Shown: positions 1-9,990 of the stretch, in pieces
Layout: each line of letters starts with the position of its first letter
How positions within the stretch are numbered: position 1 is the stretch's first letter
Origin: Trichobilharzia regenti
Taxonomy: Eukaryota > Platyhelminthes > Trematoda > Strigeidida > Schistosomatidae
Length of the DNA stretch: 64,000 nt
Assembly: GCA_944472135.2 (NCBI GenBank)
Contig: OX235268.1
Span: 7,136,589 to 7,200,588, forward strand
Direction of reading: 5' to 3'
The notes under the pieces: model-generated
Database searches by the model: none
Seen by the model: the letters and a program-made list of their open reading frames with translations, nothing else
What the model was told of the DNA's origin: nothing
Program-made: the position numbers and the translations under genes

Positions 1-46
1 GCCAGCGGAGATGTATTCACAGTCTCTGTAATCTTTCATATTCCTC

Positions 47-566
47 CTTTCTGTCTGTCTGTCTGTTTTCGACATAGAACTTTGCACAAATGTGCGGAAG
101 TTCAAGTCGCCACATTCCGTGTAGCACGCGAAGCAAGAGAAGAAAGTACAAGAAAAGCATAATAGAAACAGTGAGCAGAGGTGTGAGACAAAGGAGGAGT
201 AATAACGAAGAACAAAACAGTTTCATTGGAGATCATAAGTCACAAGGAGTGAATGCATCTGCGCTACTGAGAACGATTTTGAGCCATGTCACCAATTGTT
301 TCCAACCATTGTTTTTACCGTCCTGAGGACCCCAACCATTCAGGAAGTCTACACCTTCCTACGTGGCTTAGACCAACTGTTGTGGATTTTATTGACTGGT
401 ACCAAGTTTTTGTTTGACCGCCGCTAGCTTTTTTCCAGCCTGACCCTATATCCGCTAACATTGCTCGTCGAGGGAGGCGATGGCTTGGCATACGTAACAC
501 ATGTCCTAACCATCTCAGTCTTTGTAGCTTCACGACTTCGTCGATTGATTTCCTCCTTTCTACCAT
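47..566 (-). mobile_element. RTE-like non-LTR retrotransposon, 3' fragment (copy R1)
   Basis: On the minus strand, 566-315 encodes the C-terminal part of a non-LTR retrotransposon ORF2 with the block RLRWLGHVLRMPSHRLPRR, typical of RTE/SR2-type elements after the reverse transcriptase domain. About 250 bp of 3' UTR follow, and the copy ends in a CAGA tandem tail (TCTG repeats on the plus strand near 47-66). The RT catalytic core is absent, so this is a 5'-truncated dead copy. The same 3' sequence recurs at 567-717 (opposite strand) and 6905-7353 (same strand). Family assignment is from motif recognition; the exact clade name is uncertain. Confidence 0.7.
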
Positions 567-717
567 TACCCATTCTGTTTCACTCTTATACTTGTCAGAC
601 TGTATTGATTCTCTTCACTCATCTTCTTGTCTACCTCTGTGTGCTATTTGGAAGGTGGCAACTCGAACTGGTGCACTTCGGTGCCAAGTTCTATGTTGAA
701 TCCAGACAGACAGACAG
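567..717 (+). mobile_element. RTE-like 3' end, inverted short copy (R2)
   Basis: This stretch matches the reverse complement of the last 150 bp of copy R1, including the segment GGCAACTCGAACTG and the CAGA-repeat tail at about 703-717. It lies head-to-head with R1 and carries no coding capacity. It is probably an independent, strongly 5'-truncated insertion, though an inversion of part of R1 is possible. Confidence 0.6.
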
Positions 718-744
718 ATGCTGGTTGTTGCTGTTATTGGCTGG

Positions 745-1012
745 TCAGTTTATCATTATCACCTGCATCTTCTCTATGTTCACTTGATGTCCTATATTCG
801 CTAGCTGCTTCTGCCTGTCGTCCATGAAATCCAGATCTTCTAGAGTATTCTTATCAGTCAGTCCAAAGTACTTCTGTCTTCTCACTAACAACCCCCCCCC
901 CCGGCCTACCGAAAGACAAGTCTGATGCATAATCCAGTCCATCAAAATCAGGAATACCATCGGTGATAATAGGCAGCCTTGTCTTATTCTTGTATTCAGA
1001 GTAACTCTAGTA
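745..1012 (-). pseudogene. RTE-like reverse transcriptase fragment (copy S1)
   Basis: Minus-strand translation gives RIRQGCLLSPMVFLI, then DWIMHQT, then LDFMDD. These are RT motif B and a degraded motif C (FADD changed to FMDD). The same order is seen in the better preserved copy S2 near 56787-57311. A 13-base C run at about 890-902 lies inside the fragment and replaces coding sequence. Both ends are truncated, so it is a dead fragment. Confidence 0.65.
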
Positions 1013-1124
1013 TTAATACGAGTGAATGCTAAATTAAAACCTCGGTATCATAACAGCAGATACACTCACCATTTTCTAAACACATTTAACCTTAGGATTA
1101 TAAGAAACTAGAATAAAACCTACG

Positions 1125-1250
1125 ACCTCAATTTCAATAACCAAGCTGCCAACAACACTTGTTGTGTGAAAGTGAAATCAGGGCTCGGACCCGAGACCCA
1201 GTGACTGATAGTCGAGTGCTCTAAGCCAATAAGGTCATATCTCTACAATC
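1125..1250 (-). repeat. possible tRNA-derived SINE head
   Basis: On the minus strand TGGCTTAGAGCACTCG resembles a Pol III A box, and GGGTCCGAGCCC about 30 bp later resembles a B box. The spacing fits a tRNA-like promoter, but the B box has two departures from consensus and no SINE tail typical of the other copies follows. Treated as a decayed SINE head. Confidence 0.35.
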
Positions 1251-1542
1251 AATCGCAACCGTAAAAATTCGAATCACAAAAGGTGACACAGACATATTTA
1301 CTTAGCTATAGAGCTATTTCCTTAAGCTGTGAATCCCATCAATATTCATATTCATATACACTTATTGTTAGTTTAGTTATCATTTAAATTTAAAAACAAG
1401 ACTATAGTTTACATCAGATTATAAGTTTCCAGACCGTAGGTGTTACGAATTTCCTGGAATAATTTGAGCGGCGAGTCAGATTGATTCATTATAAATTATC
1501 TAAATTAATCCCAGCGTGTTAAGAAAATCAAAACAAGATTTT

Positions 1543-1583
1543 TCTGAACGTTTCGCCGTGTAAGCCACAGCTTCTTCAGCAGA
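1543..1583 (-). ncRNA. hammerhead-like ribozyme motif, PLE left arm
   Basis: Exact mirror of the motif at 5672-5712. On the minus strand the core CTGAAGA (1573-1579) and GAAA (1551-1554) flank a 6-bp stem II. It lies about 330 bp after the stop codon of the minus-strand PLE gene, the same relative position as in the right arm. Confidence 0.6.
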
Positions 1584-1908
1584 TTTATTCGGATTATAAT
1601 TAATCATCAAAATATATAGTCAAAAATTTTTTACATAAAATGAAGTCAGTTTATTTGAAGGTCATTTCTCCATGAACATTTTTTTACCAATAGAAGTATG
1701 TAAGCTGTCCTCACATATATTTGTAATGACTAATGTCAAATTGTTGTTGTGTTTACTCTTCTATAGTTGACTTGTAAAGATTAGATTTGTATGCGTGTGT
1801 GTGTATGTATGTTATTTGTCATATGGAAAATACGTGAATTCATATGTGATAAACGTGTCACTACATGTTTTAAAGGTCATGGAGGCTCATAGAGTGTTTG
1901 TTGTTTTT

Positions 1909-3620
1909 TCATTTGTCTTGCTTCATAAGAGTTTGCCATATAGGTGATAAGTCTATACCTTCCTTCCTATTCACTGCATTTGATGTGGTTAAAATGTGCA
2001 AGGCTTCTGAAGTCAATCTTTCTTTATGTGAATGAAATCCTCTTCCAAGAATTTCGACATTGTCAAAATCAATCTTATGTCCGCTGTCTATCGCATGCAT
2101 TGCTATAGCCGATCTTTTTTCTAGACTTTTTAATTCTACTTCATTTCTAGGTGGACGTTTCGTGCAAAGTCTATGTTCATTCACTCTGACTTTCACCTGC
2201 CTACTGCTCTCCCCTATATAGCATGCCTCACATTCTGAACACTTTATCTTGTAGACACAATTACTTTGTGACATTTTGGGAACTATATCTTTAACATGCA
2301 CTAAAGCTTTCTCTAGAGAATTAGAAGGTTTGACATAGACTTTAATATTATATGCAGCAAATAGTCTTTGAAGTTGTTCAGCTGTGTCTTTTCGATATGG
2401 AATGGCTATCGTCGATAGCCAGGATTTTTCAACTTTTTGTTTTTCTCTATGCTCCTTTCTATTGATGATATTATCTAGTAGCTTTTCAGGATAACCATTT
2501 CCAATCAAAATCTGTTTTATATTGGTTATCTCTTTCTCCATATCGTCATTATCAGTTATAATGTTTCTAGCTCTGTTAAAGAGATTTAAAGCTACTGAGA
2601 CTTTCATTCCTATTGGATGATCTGATTGGAAATTCAAATACTTATTGGAATGTGTCGGCTTTCTGTATATGGTAAACTTCAGTTTCTCGTCAGTTTGTCT
2701 TTTTACAAGACAATCAAGAAAGTTTAGAGTTCCCTCCGCCGATTCTATTTCATTAGTAAACTCAATATATTCTGAGATTGAGTTAATTTCTGTTAAAAAG
2801 TCTTCTTTTTCAGCTTTCTTTATGACAATAAATGTGTCATCTACGTATCTGTACCATATTCTAGGATGACAGCTAAGACTTGTCAATGCTTTCTTTTCTA
2901 AGGCTTTCATATATAAGTTTGCTACAATTGGAGATGCTGGTGAACCCATTGCAACTCCATTTGTTTGACAGTATAGTTTATCTTTAAATGTAAAATATGT
3001 TGATTCCAAACAAAGTTTTAAACATTTTATAACCTCATCTATTGATAATAAAGATTTACTTAATACTTTTTGATTGTTTTCAAGTTCATATTTCATAATA
3101 TCCAGTGACTCACATATAGGAATACTAGTAAATAAAGAAACCACATCAAAACTTGCCATAATCTCGTCTTCTTCAATAATTATATCCATTACTTTCTTTT
3201 TAAATTCATCAATATTTTTGATGTTCGAAGGAATATTGTATTGAAGTGGTTTCAGTATTCGTGATATGTATTTTGATAAAGTATATGTTACTGAATTGGT
3301 AAAATCGATTATTGGTCTTAAAGGAACGTTTATTTTATGTAATTTTGGCCTTCCATAAAATCTCGCGGCCGTGTTTGTCTTGGGAGCTATTGAGAACCAA
3401 ACTGAATTCCCCAGTTTTGGTTTCAATTCTCTAAGTATATTGCATACTTGGGCTTTTACTTTGTTCATAGTACTAGACATTTTGTTTACTGGTACTAATG
3501 TGTATGGCCCTGTTTCGATATGTTCTAAAGCTTTCTTGTCGTAGTCGTCTTTATTAAGAATTACGGTGATATTGCCTTTGTCAGCTTTAGTAATAACAAT
3601 AGATTTGTCTGATCTTAATG
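1909..3620 (-). CDS. Penelope-like RT + GIY-YIG endonuclease, left palindrome arm, 5'-truncated
   Basis: This is the mirror copy of the gene at 3631-5346. The frame is open from the inner arm end at 3620 to the stop at 1909, but the first ATG is at 3480 (MSSTMNK), because the upstream part lacks a start in this arm. The RT palm motifs (FDVVSLFTSIP, GVAMGSPASP, YVDD) and the C-terminal GIY-YIG nuclease (VYKI...CYIG) are all present. PLE ORFs normally carry more N-terminal sequence before the conserved ADKGN block, so the protein is truncated although its frame is undamaged. A hammerhead-like motif lies downstream at 1543-1583. Confidence 0.88.
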
Positions 3621-3630
3621 TTTGTAAAGC

Positions 3631-5346
3631 ATGACATTAAGGTCAGACAAATCTATTGTTATTACTAAAGCTGACAAAGGCAATATCACCGTAATTCTTA
3701 ATAAAGACGACTACGACAAGAAAGCTTTAGAACATATCGAAACAGGGCCATACACATTAGTACCAGTAAACAAAATGTCTAGTACTATGAACAAAGTAAA
3801 AGCCCAAGTATGCAATATACTTAGAGAATTGAAACCAAAACTGGGGAATTCAGTTTGGTTCTCAATAGCTCCCAAGACAAACACGGCCGCGAGATTTTAT
3901 GGAAGGCCAAAATTACATAAAATAAACGTTCCTTTAAGACCAATAATCGATTTTACCAATTCAGTAACACATACTTTATCAAAATACATATCACGAATAC
4001 TGAAACCACTTCAATACAATATTCCTTCGAACATCAAAAATATTGATGAATTTAAAAAGAAAGTAATGGATATAATTATTGAAGAAGACGAGATTATGGC
4101 AAGTTTTGATGTGGTTTCTTTATTTACTAGTATTCCTATATGTGAGTCACTGGATATTATGAAATATGAACTTGAAAACAATCAAAAAGTATTAAGTAAA
4201 TCTTTATTATCAATAGATGAGGTTATAAAATGTTTAAAACTTTGTTTGGAATCAACATATTTTACATTTAAAGATAAACTATACTGTCAAACAAATGGAG
4301 TTGCAATGGGTTCACCAGCATCTCCAATTGTAGCAAACTTATATATGAAAGCCTTAGAAAAGAAAGCATTGACAAGTCTTAGCTGTCATCCTAGAATATG
4401 GTACAGATACGTAGATGACACATTTATTGTCATAAAGAAAGCTGAAAAAGAAGACTTTTTAACAGAAATTAACTCAATCTCAGAATATATTGAGTTTACT
4501 AATGAAATAGAATCGGCGGAGGGAACTCTAAACTTTCTTGATTGTCTTGTAAAAAGACAAACTGACGAGAAACTGAAGTTTACCATATACAGAAAGCCGA
4601 CACATTCCAATAAGTATTTGAATTTCCAATCAGATCATCCAATAGGAATGAAAGTCTCAGTAGCTTTAAATCTCTTTAACAGAGCTAGAAACATTATAAC
4701 TGATAATGACGATATGGAGAAAGAGATAACCAATATAAAACAGATTTTGATTGGAAATGGTTATCCTGAAAAGCTACTAGATAATATCATCAATAGAAAG
4801 GAGCATAGAGAAAAACAAAAAGTTGAAAAATCCTGGCTATCGACGATAGCCATTCCATATCGAAAAGACACAGCTGAACAACTTCAAAGACTATTTGCTG
4901 CATATAATATTAAAGTCTATGTCAAACCTTCTAATTCTCTAGAGAAAGCTTTAGTGCATGTTAAAGATATAGTTCCCAAAATGTCACAAAGTAATTGTGT
5001 CTACAAGATAAAGTGTTCAGAATGTGAGGCATGCTATATAGGGGAGAGCAGTAGGCAGGTGAAAGTCAGAGTGAATGAACATAGACTTTGCACGAAACGT
5101 CCACCTAGAAATGAAGTAGAATTAAAAAGTCTAGAAAAAAGATCGGCTATAGCAATGCATGCGATAGACAGCGGACATAAGATTGATTTTGACAATGTCG
5201 AAATTCTTGGAAGAGGATTTCATTCACATAAAGAAAGATTGACTTCAGAAGCCTTGCACATTTTAACCACATCAAATGCAGTGAATAGGAAGGAAGGTAT
5301 AGACTTATCACCTATATGGCAAACTCTTATGAAGCAAGACAAATGA
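3631..5346 (+). CDS. Penelope-like RT + GIY-YIG endonuclease, right palindrome arm, 5'-truncated
   Basis: A 571-aa open frame. Its first residues come from the palindrome spacer: the ATG at 3631 lies outside the arm, so this is not the native start. In order: the PLE-type N-terminal RT block ADKGNITVILNKDDY, RT motif A (FDVVSLFTSIP), motif B (GVAMGSPASP from residue 223), motif C Y260-V-D-D263, a thumb/linker region, then a GIY-YIG nuclease domain with V457-Y458-K-I and Y469-I-G, the following Arg-rich helix, and a conserved Glu in RLTSEALHI. PLE proteins make cDNA at a nick cut by the GIY-YIG domain. Catalytic residues look intact, but the missing N-terminus makes autonomous activity unlikely. 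Confidence 0.9.
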   Translation: MTLRSDKSIVITKADKGNITVILNKDDYDKKALEHIETGPYTLVPVNKMSSTMNKVKAQVCNILRELKPKLGNSVWFSIAPKTNTAARFYGRPKLHKINVPLRPIIDFTNSVTHTLSKYISRILKPLQYNIPSNIKNIDEFKKKVMDIIIEEDEIMASFDVVSLFTSIPICESLDIMKYELENNQKVLSKSLLSIDEVIKCLKLCLESTYFTFKDKLYCQTNGVAMGSPASPIVANLYMKALEKKALTSLSCHPRIWYRYVDDTFIVIKKAEKEDFLTEINSISEYIEFTNEIESAEGTLNFLDCLVKRQTDEKLKFTIYRKPTHSNKYLNFQSDHPIGMKVSVALNLFNRARNIITDNDDMEKEITNIKQILIGNGYPEKLLDNIINRKEHREKQKVEKSWLSTIAIPYRKDTAEQLQRLFAAYNIKVYVKPSNSLEKALVHVKDIVPKMSQSNCVYKIKCSECEACYIGESSRQVKVRVNEHRLCTKRPPRNEVELKSLEKRSAIAMHAIDSGHKIDFDNVEILGRGFHSHKERLTSEALHILTTSNAVNRKEGIDLSPIWQTLMKQDK

Positions 5347-5671
5347 AAAAACAACAAACACTCTATGAGCCTCCATGACCTTTAAAACATGTAGTGACAC
5401 GTTTATCACATATGAATTCACGTATTTTCCATATGACAAATAACATACATACACACACACGCATACAAATCTAATCTTTACAAGTCAACTATAGAAGAGT
5501 AAACACAACAACAATTTGACATTAGTCATTACAAATATATGTGAGGACAGCTTACATACTTCTATTGGTAAAAAAATGTTCATGGAGAAATGACCTTCAA
5601 ATAAACTGACTTCATTTTATGTAAAAAATTTTTGACTATATATTTTGATGATTAATTATAATCCGAATAAA

Positions 5672-5712
5672 TCTGCTGAAGAAGCTGTGGCTTACACGGC
5701 GAAACGTTCAGA
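5672..5712 (+). ncRNA. minimal type I hammerhead-like ribozyme motif, PLE right arm
   Basis: Elements seen: stem I TCTG (5672-5675) pairs with CAGA (5709-5712). Core CTGAAGA (5676-5682) fits C-U-G-A-N-G-A. Stem II GCTGTG (5684-5689) pairs with CACGGC (5695-5700, one G-U pair) around a 5-nt loop. GAAA is at 5701-5704, followed by C-G-T-T, a tiny self-complementary stem III with a U at the cleavage position. One extra A (5683) precedes stem II. PLE terminal repeats are known to carry minimal hammerheads that can act as dimers through a short stem III. Activity here is inferred. Confidence 0.6.
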
Positions 5713-6002
5713 AAAATCTTGTTTTGATTTTCTTAACACGCTGGGATTAATTCAAATAATTTATAATGTATAGTTTACATCATTATATGAATGAATAAAT
5801 GGGTATAAGTCAGCCACCAAGTAAACATTTCTACAGTTGGTTATGAGATGGAAATGTAGCTCATTGACACAAGGACTGAGTCCTGGGATTCGAGTTTCAC
5901 TTCAGCTACCTCGGTTTGACTAACTGTCATATCATTAGGCCTCACAATAAATGTGGCCTATAAAGTCAATACTAGGCATTTGAGTTCTAGCAAACTGAAT
6001 CA

Positions 6003-6238
6003 CCTGTGTCGGTGGCACAGCGGTTAGGACGCTCACCGACCATGCACATGGTCAGGGGTTCAATTCCCGGTCGACGCACTCCTTTACCTTGCTAAGCCAG
6101 TGATAAAGCTGGTAAAGAGGAAAGGTTGGACGTAAGACTAGCAACTTCATCTCGTAAAAGTAAACACTGATACAGAAACTTCAAGCCTCTAGCTTGAAGC
6201 CCTATGTTCCACTGGGAGCGTGAAGGGATAAAAAAAAC
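6003..6238 (+). repeat. tRNA-derived SINE (SINE1)
   Basis: The head has an A-box-like GGTGGCACAGCGGTTAGG (from 6011) and a B box GGTTCAATTCC (6057-6067), as in tRNA-derived Pol III promoters. The body ends with a hairpin (CTTCAAGC/GCTTGAAG), then GAAGCCCTATGTTCC and an A-rich tail. That tail closely matches the 3' end of the RTE-like family S (63525-63560), so the SINE probably uses S-type reverse transcriptase. It is a member of the family seen again at 6330, 54443 and 55482. Confidence 0.75.
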
Positions 6239-6329
6239 TAACTCACTGGTTATGAGCCGCATCTACTGTTTGAGATAACGGCATTATACGGACTCTAAGA
6301 CAGTAATACGTGAAATACAATTCATACTT

Positions 6330-6577
6330 CTTTTTTTATTCCTTTACGTTCCCAGTGGAAAATAGGGCTTCGACTTAGACGCTTGAAGTTTCGGTAGCAG
6401 TGGTGCTTATTTTATTTTTACGGGATGGAGTTGCTAGCTTCATGCCCAACCTTTCCGCTTTACCAGTCTTACTACTGGCTTAGCGAGGTAAAGGAGTGAG
6501 CTGGCGGCCGGGGATCGAACCCCGGAGCACATGCGTGGCCGGTGAGCATTTTACCGCTGTGCCACCCAACGCCTGTT
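6330..6577 (-). repeat. tRNA-derived SINE (SINE2), tail-to-tail with SINE1
   Basis: Minus-strand copy. The A-rich tail starts at 6330-6340, then TTCCCAGTGGAA, and the tRNA-like head ends near 6577. The B box GGGGTTCGATCC is on the minus strand at about 6513-6524. With SINE1 it forms a convergent pair separated by about 90 bp. Sequence differences show it is an independent older insertion. Confidence 0.72.
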
Positions 6578-6904
6578 TATACTCCTAGTTTATTAATATA
6601 TGAAAAATATTCAAAACAATAGGGGGACACATATCAACACTTATATGGATGTATTCTGTTGAATACAAAATATTAGATTTATAAATATATAGTTAGAATA
6701 CGCTATTTAGAAATGTATACATATTACAACTTACCAAAGACATAATTGCATTTGACCATGCACTATAATAATAACAGCAATAAAGACAGAAAATGAAATT
6801 AGTGAATTCAATTCCAATGGGAGAAAATGTATGATAAGACAGAAACAAAGTGTCTGATAACTTAAGAAATATGTCAATCGTACTTCAGATCTGTACAAAA
6901 GAGA

Positions 6905-9075
6905 CTAGATTGAACTGGTTTCAACGTAGAACTTTGCACCGATGTGCGGCAGTTCGAGTTGCCACACTTTACTTAGCACACAAAACAAGAGAAAGTATAA
7001 ACAGAGACAGTACACAGAGATATGAGGCAAAAAGAATAGTAATATCGAAGAACAATATAGTCTTATTGGATAAGTCAAAAGGAGTGGATGCATCTGCGCA
7101 AGTCATTGGGAAAGATTTTGAGCCAGCCATATCACCATCTGACTCCAGGCTTCATTGGTTTTTACCGTCCCGAGGACCCCAACCAGTCAGGAAGTCTACA
7201 CCTTCCTAAGTGGCTTAAACTAACTGTTGTAGATTTCATTGACTGGTGCCAAGTTTTTGTTTGACCTACGCTAGCTTTTTTCCAGCCTGACCCTATATCC
7301 GCTAACATTGCTCGTCGAGGAAGGCGATGACTAGGGGTGCATACGTAACACATGTCCTAACCATCTCAGTCTTTGTAACTTCGCGACTTCGTCGATTGAT
7401 TTCCCCTGTTTACCTAGAACTCAACGCCTAACCTCAATGTTGCTCTCCTTATTATACCACTTTACACCCGAAATAGAGCGCAGGCACCTATGATCAAAGA
7501 CAGCTAGTCTTTTCATGTCTTCCACTCTCAGTGGCCAGGTCTCACAGCTCGCCATAAAGGAGGACGGAGCGGACTGATGGGCAGTACACCCGCCATTTGG
7601 TCGATAGTCGAACATCTCGTCTACGCCAGAGTCGGCGTAAACTGGAAAATGCGAAACGAGCCCCCTGTATTCGTGCTGAGATTTCGTCAGAGATCAGCCC
7701 GTTGGGGCTGATGGTACTTCCCAAATAAGAGAAGTGATCAACGTGCTCTACCACTTCACTTCCTATTTTTAAACTAGGAATCAGTGTGATCCAGTGCTGT
7801 AACATCATCTTGCATTTGGCGGGAGCGAATCGCATGCCGAACATTCGTAGATTGCAGCTCAAGGTGTTTAGAAGACTCTGCATTTTTTCAGCGTCCTCGC
7901 CTAGCAGGACTATATCGTCTGCATATTCTAAGTTAACGAGATTATTCCGTGGTAGCAAGTCAATCCCTGAGTCGCTGAAGTGAGTTAGGGTTAAGTCCAT
8001 TAATACATCTATGATGAAGTTGAATAGAAAAGGGGATAAAGGGCATCCTTGACGGACACAACTAGTCGTCATCAGTTCAGAAAACAACTCGCCGTAAGCC
8101 CTCACCTGGCTGTATGAGTACGAGTAGATTGCGTTAATCAGTGCGATGTATTTTGTTGGCATTCCCTTTACAACCAAGCAACGCCAGAGTACCTCTCGGT
8201 AGACAGAATCGAATGCCGCCTTTAGGTCAAGAAATATGACTGTTGGACGCCGGTAGGAATTCCTATGTTCTAGAATCTGTCGGAGGGTGAAGATATGACC
8301 AATACACCCTCTTCCTGGTCTAAAGCCTGCCTGGCTTTCTCGTGTTTGTGCCTCCCGAGTACCACTTAGTCTACTTACTTTTTACTTTACTTCGGCTATC
8401 TCCTACGGGAGGATGAGCCGGCTTCATGAACCATGAAGTTTCATGGGAATTGGGTACGAGTGATGTCCCCAGCATCGCTCGGCCTTTTGTTTGAGAGTGC
8501 AGCTCTAGCCTTTACACAACCAAGTGTGACCTACAAGGCAGTAGGAGTGGAGTAGGGAGTCCACTATCCATTGGCAGCCGGTGACCGGTTCATTCGCCTT
8601 TTTGAATGGGGCCAGTCATCCAGGGCATCCAATAAGCCCTTTGTCCATACGTCTGCCGGTGAGCTTCATACGCCAGTCGTTGGAGGTTTGGAATCAGGGT
8701 TTAGCCATCTCCCCTAGACTGTCATCCAATGGACAGACAACCCGGTGAAGAGCGCCGGGCATCCGCTTTTGCCCTCTCACTTTGGTGAAAAACACCTCCG
8801 CCACGTGAAGGCAGTGAGTAGGACTTCCTCAGGAGAGGCTATGTAAGACGCCCGGTCATATGGGAGCATTTCAAGAGGTGTACGGAGGGGTGGCCAACCC
8901 GCAGCGCAAGACACCCACCCCCGACCATCCTGAGGCTTTGGAGTCTACGCATGATTATTGAGCCTAGGACTTCAGATATTATAGTAGTCAAGCTAATCCC
9001 TCTGTGATTATCACAGGAAGACTTGTCTCCCTTCTTGTATACAATTTCCCATATAATGGTAAGTTTTACTTGTTT
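6905..9075 (-). pseudogene. RTE-like non-LTR retrotransposon, decayed copy R3
   Basis: Read on the minus strand, the RT starts near 9060 (SLTTIISEVLGSIIMRRL), is broken by a 567-bp insertion, and resumes at 8367 with QAGFRPGRGCIGHIFTLRQ, FLDLKAAFDSVYREVLW, RQGCPLSPFLFNFIID and the catalytic LEYADDIVLLGEDA. After about 7542 the frame shifts; C-terminal coding blocks continue at 7615-7421 and 7353-7162 (PSHRLPRRAMLADIGSGW). The 3' UTR runs to about 6905. Motif C (YADD) is intact, but at least two frameshifts and the insertion make the copy dead. It belongs to the same family as R1 and R2. Confidence 0.82.
8375..8941 (-). mobile_element. 567-bp retroelement fragment inserted in R3
   Basis: The insertion splits the R3 RT between RRL and SGTREAQ, and is flanked by the 7-bp direct repeat AGTCTAC at 8368-8374 and 8942-8948. 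On the minus strand it ends in an A-rich tail (AAGTAAAGTAAAAAGTAA), so it looks like a 5'-truncated non-LTR element or a non-autonomous derivative. I see no long open frame and no tRNA-like head, and do not recognise the family. Confidence 0.65.
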
Positions 9076-9104
9076 TACTCTTAAGTAGGTTGAGGTAAGT
9101 GTTA

Positions 9105-9990
9105 ACAGTGTACTGTTAGGGTGGAAAGCAGCCCTGAGTGGAGAACTGTACTAGGCCCCTGCTATTCCTATTATATGTAAGTGAACTGCCGACAATACTT
9201 ACTCCATCTTCATTACTATTTCTGGATGATATTAAGATCTGAGAAAGTGTATATAATAATGATGATAAGTCGGTCTAACAAAGTGATCTAGATAAATTAG
9301 CTGAATGGTCGAACCTGTGGAGTCTGAAGATTGATTCCAAGAAAAGCGCGATAATGCACACAGGTCAGAAGTCTTACACATCATACTCACTGGGTGACAC
9401 AAAACTGCCAGATGTTAGAAGACAAAAGGACTTAGTAATTATCGTCAGCCATGACTTGGAAACAACTGCAAATTGTAATGCAGATGCAGTCAAGGCTTTT
9501 AGAATGATACGGGCATTTCGAAGGACTTTCAAACAATTAGACGAGTCTATCCTCAGAACACTCTAAGCAACATAAGTCAGACCTCATACAGAAAACTGCA
9601 TACAAGTAACTAGTCAGTGCTTCAAAAAATAGGCATGTCTCGGAGAAAGTACAGAGGGTAGGAACCAAATTAGTCAGTGGAATGTCACACCTTCCCTATG
9701 AGAAGAATGGAACATTTAAATCTCTCCCCAAAAAGACAGGGGTATGTCGTATATTAGAGGATGATTCAGGGATTGGTCTTCCCAATCTCTTCTCCCCCTC
9801 TAGGGTACATTTACGAGGTAACCAAAAATATGTGCTCAAACTACAGATGGATAAAATACGTGTGGAATTTAAATTCACTCACAAAGTGGTCAACGACTAG
9901 AACTTCTTACTTAATTCAGTAGTTTCAGCCACATCGGTGAATGTTTTCAAAGAGAAATTAAATCTCTGTGGATATTTATTGCAAAGACTA
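9105..9990 (+). pseudogene. CR1-like (SR1-type) RT fragment, copy A
   Basis: Plus-strand reading gives GTVLGPLLFLLYVSELP-like motif B sequence, then FLDDIKI in place of YADD, followed by the C-terminal blocks seen in the other CR1-like copies: VSHDLETTANC and AFRMIRAFRRTFKQLDESIL, a LVSGMSHLPYE block like VHGIANLSYE, and a terminal VVSATSVNVFKEKL. Stops and frameshifts break it into at least three pieces. It is the most diverged of the three CR1-like copies in the window (others at 13060-14495 and 17975-18894). Confidence 0.7.

Larger units (their letters stand above)
1487..5768. repeat. giant inverted repeat made of two head-to-head PLE copies
   Basis: The left arm 1487-3620 and right arm 3635-5768 are reverse complements of equal length (2134 bp), separated by a 14-nt spacer at 3621-3634. 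I see only scattered mismatches; the two encoded proteins differ at one residue over 523 aa (Tyr versus His in NSVTYTLSK). Both arms stop at the same point inside the RT gene, so the 5' half of the element is missing from both. A 14-bp direct repeat, TATAGTTTACATCA, lies at 1403-1416 and 5769-5782, and may be a target-site duplication. On the left it is separated from the arm by 70 bp that have no partner on the right. Confidence 0.92.

Noticed and set aside
2645..2869. Open frames on the opposite strand of PLE genes (also 4386-4610)
   Set aside because: They are antisense shadows of the RT gene, identical in both arms only because the arms are identical.
5865..5930. tRNA-like sequence (GTAGCTCATTGACACAAGG, GGATTCGAGTTTC)
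   Set aside because: The A-box and B-box resemblance is partial, there is no cloverleaf and no recognisable SINE body or tail.
6003..6080. Possible functional tRNA genes at the SINE heads
   Set aside because: The A and B boxes fit, but the acceptor and anticodon arms do not fold properly and SINE bodies with tails follow directly.
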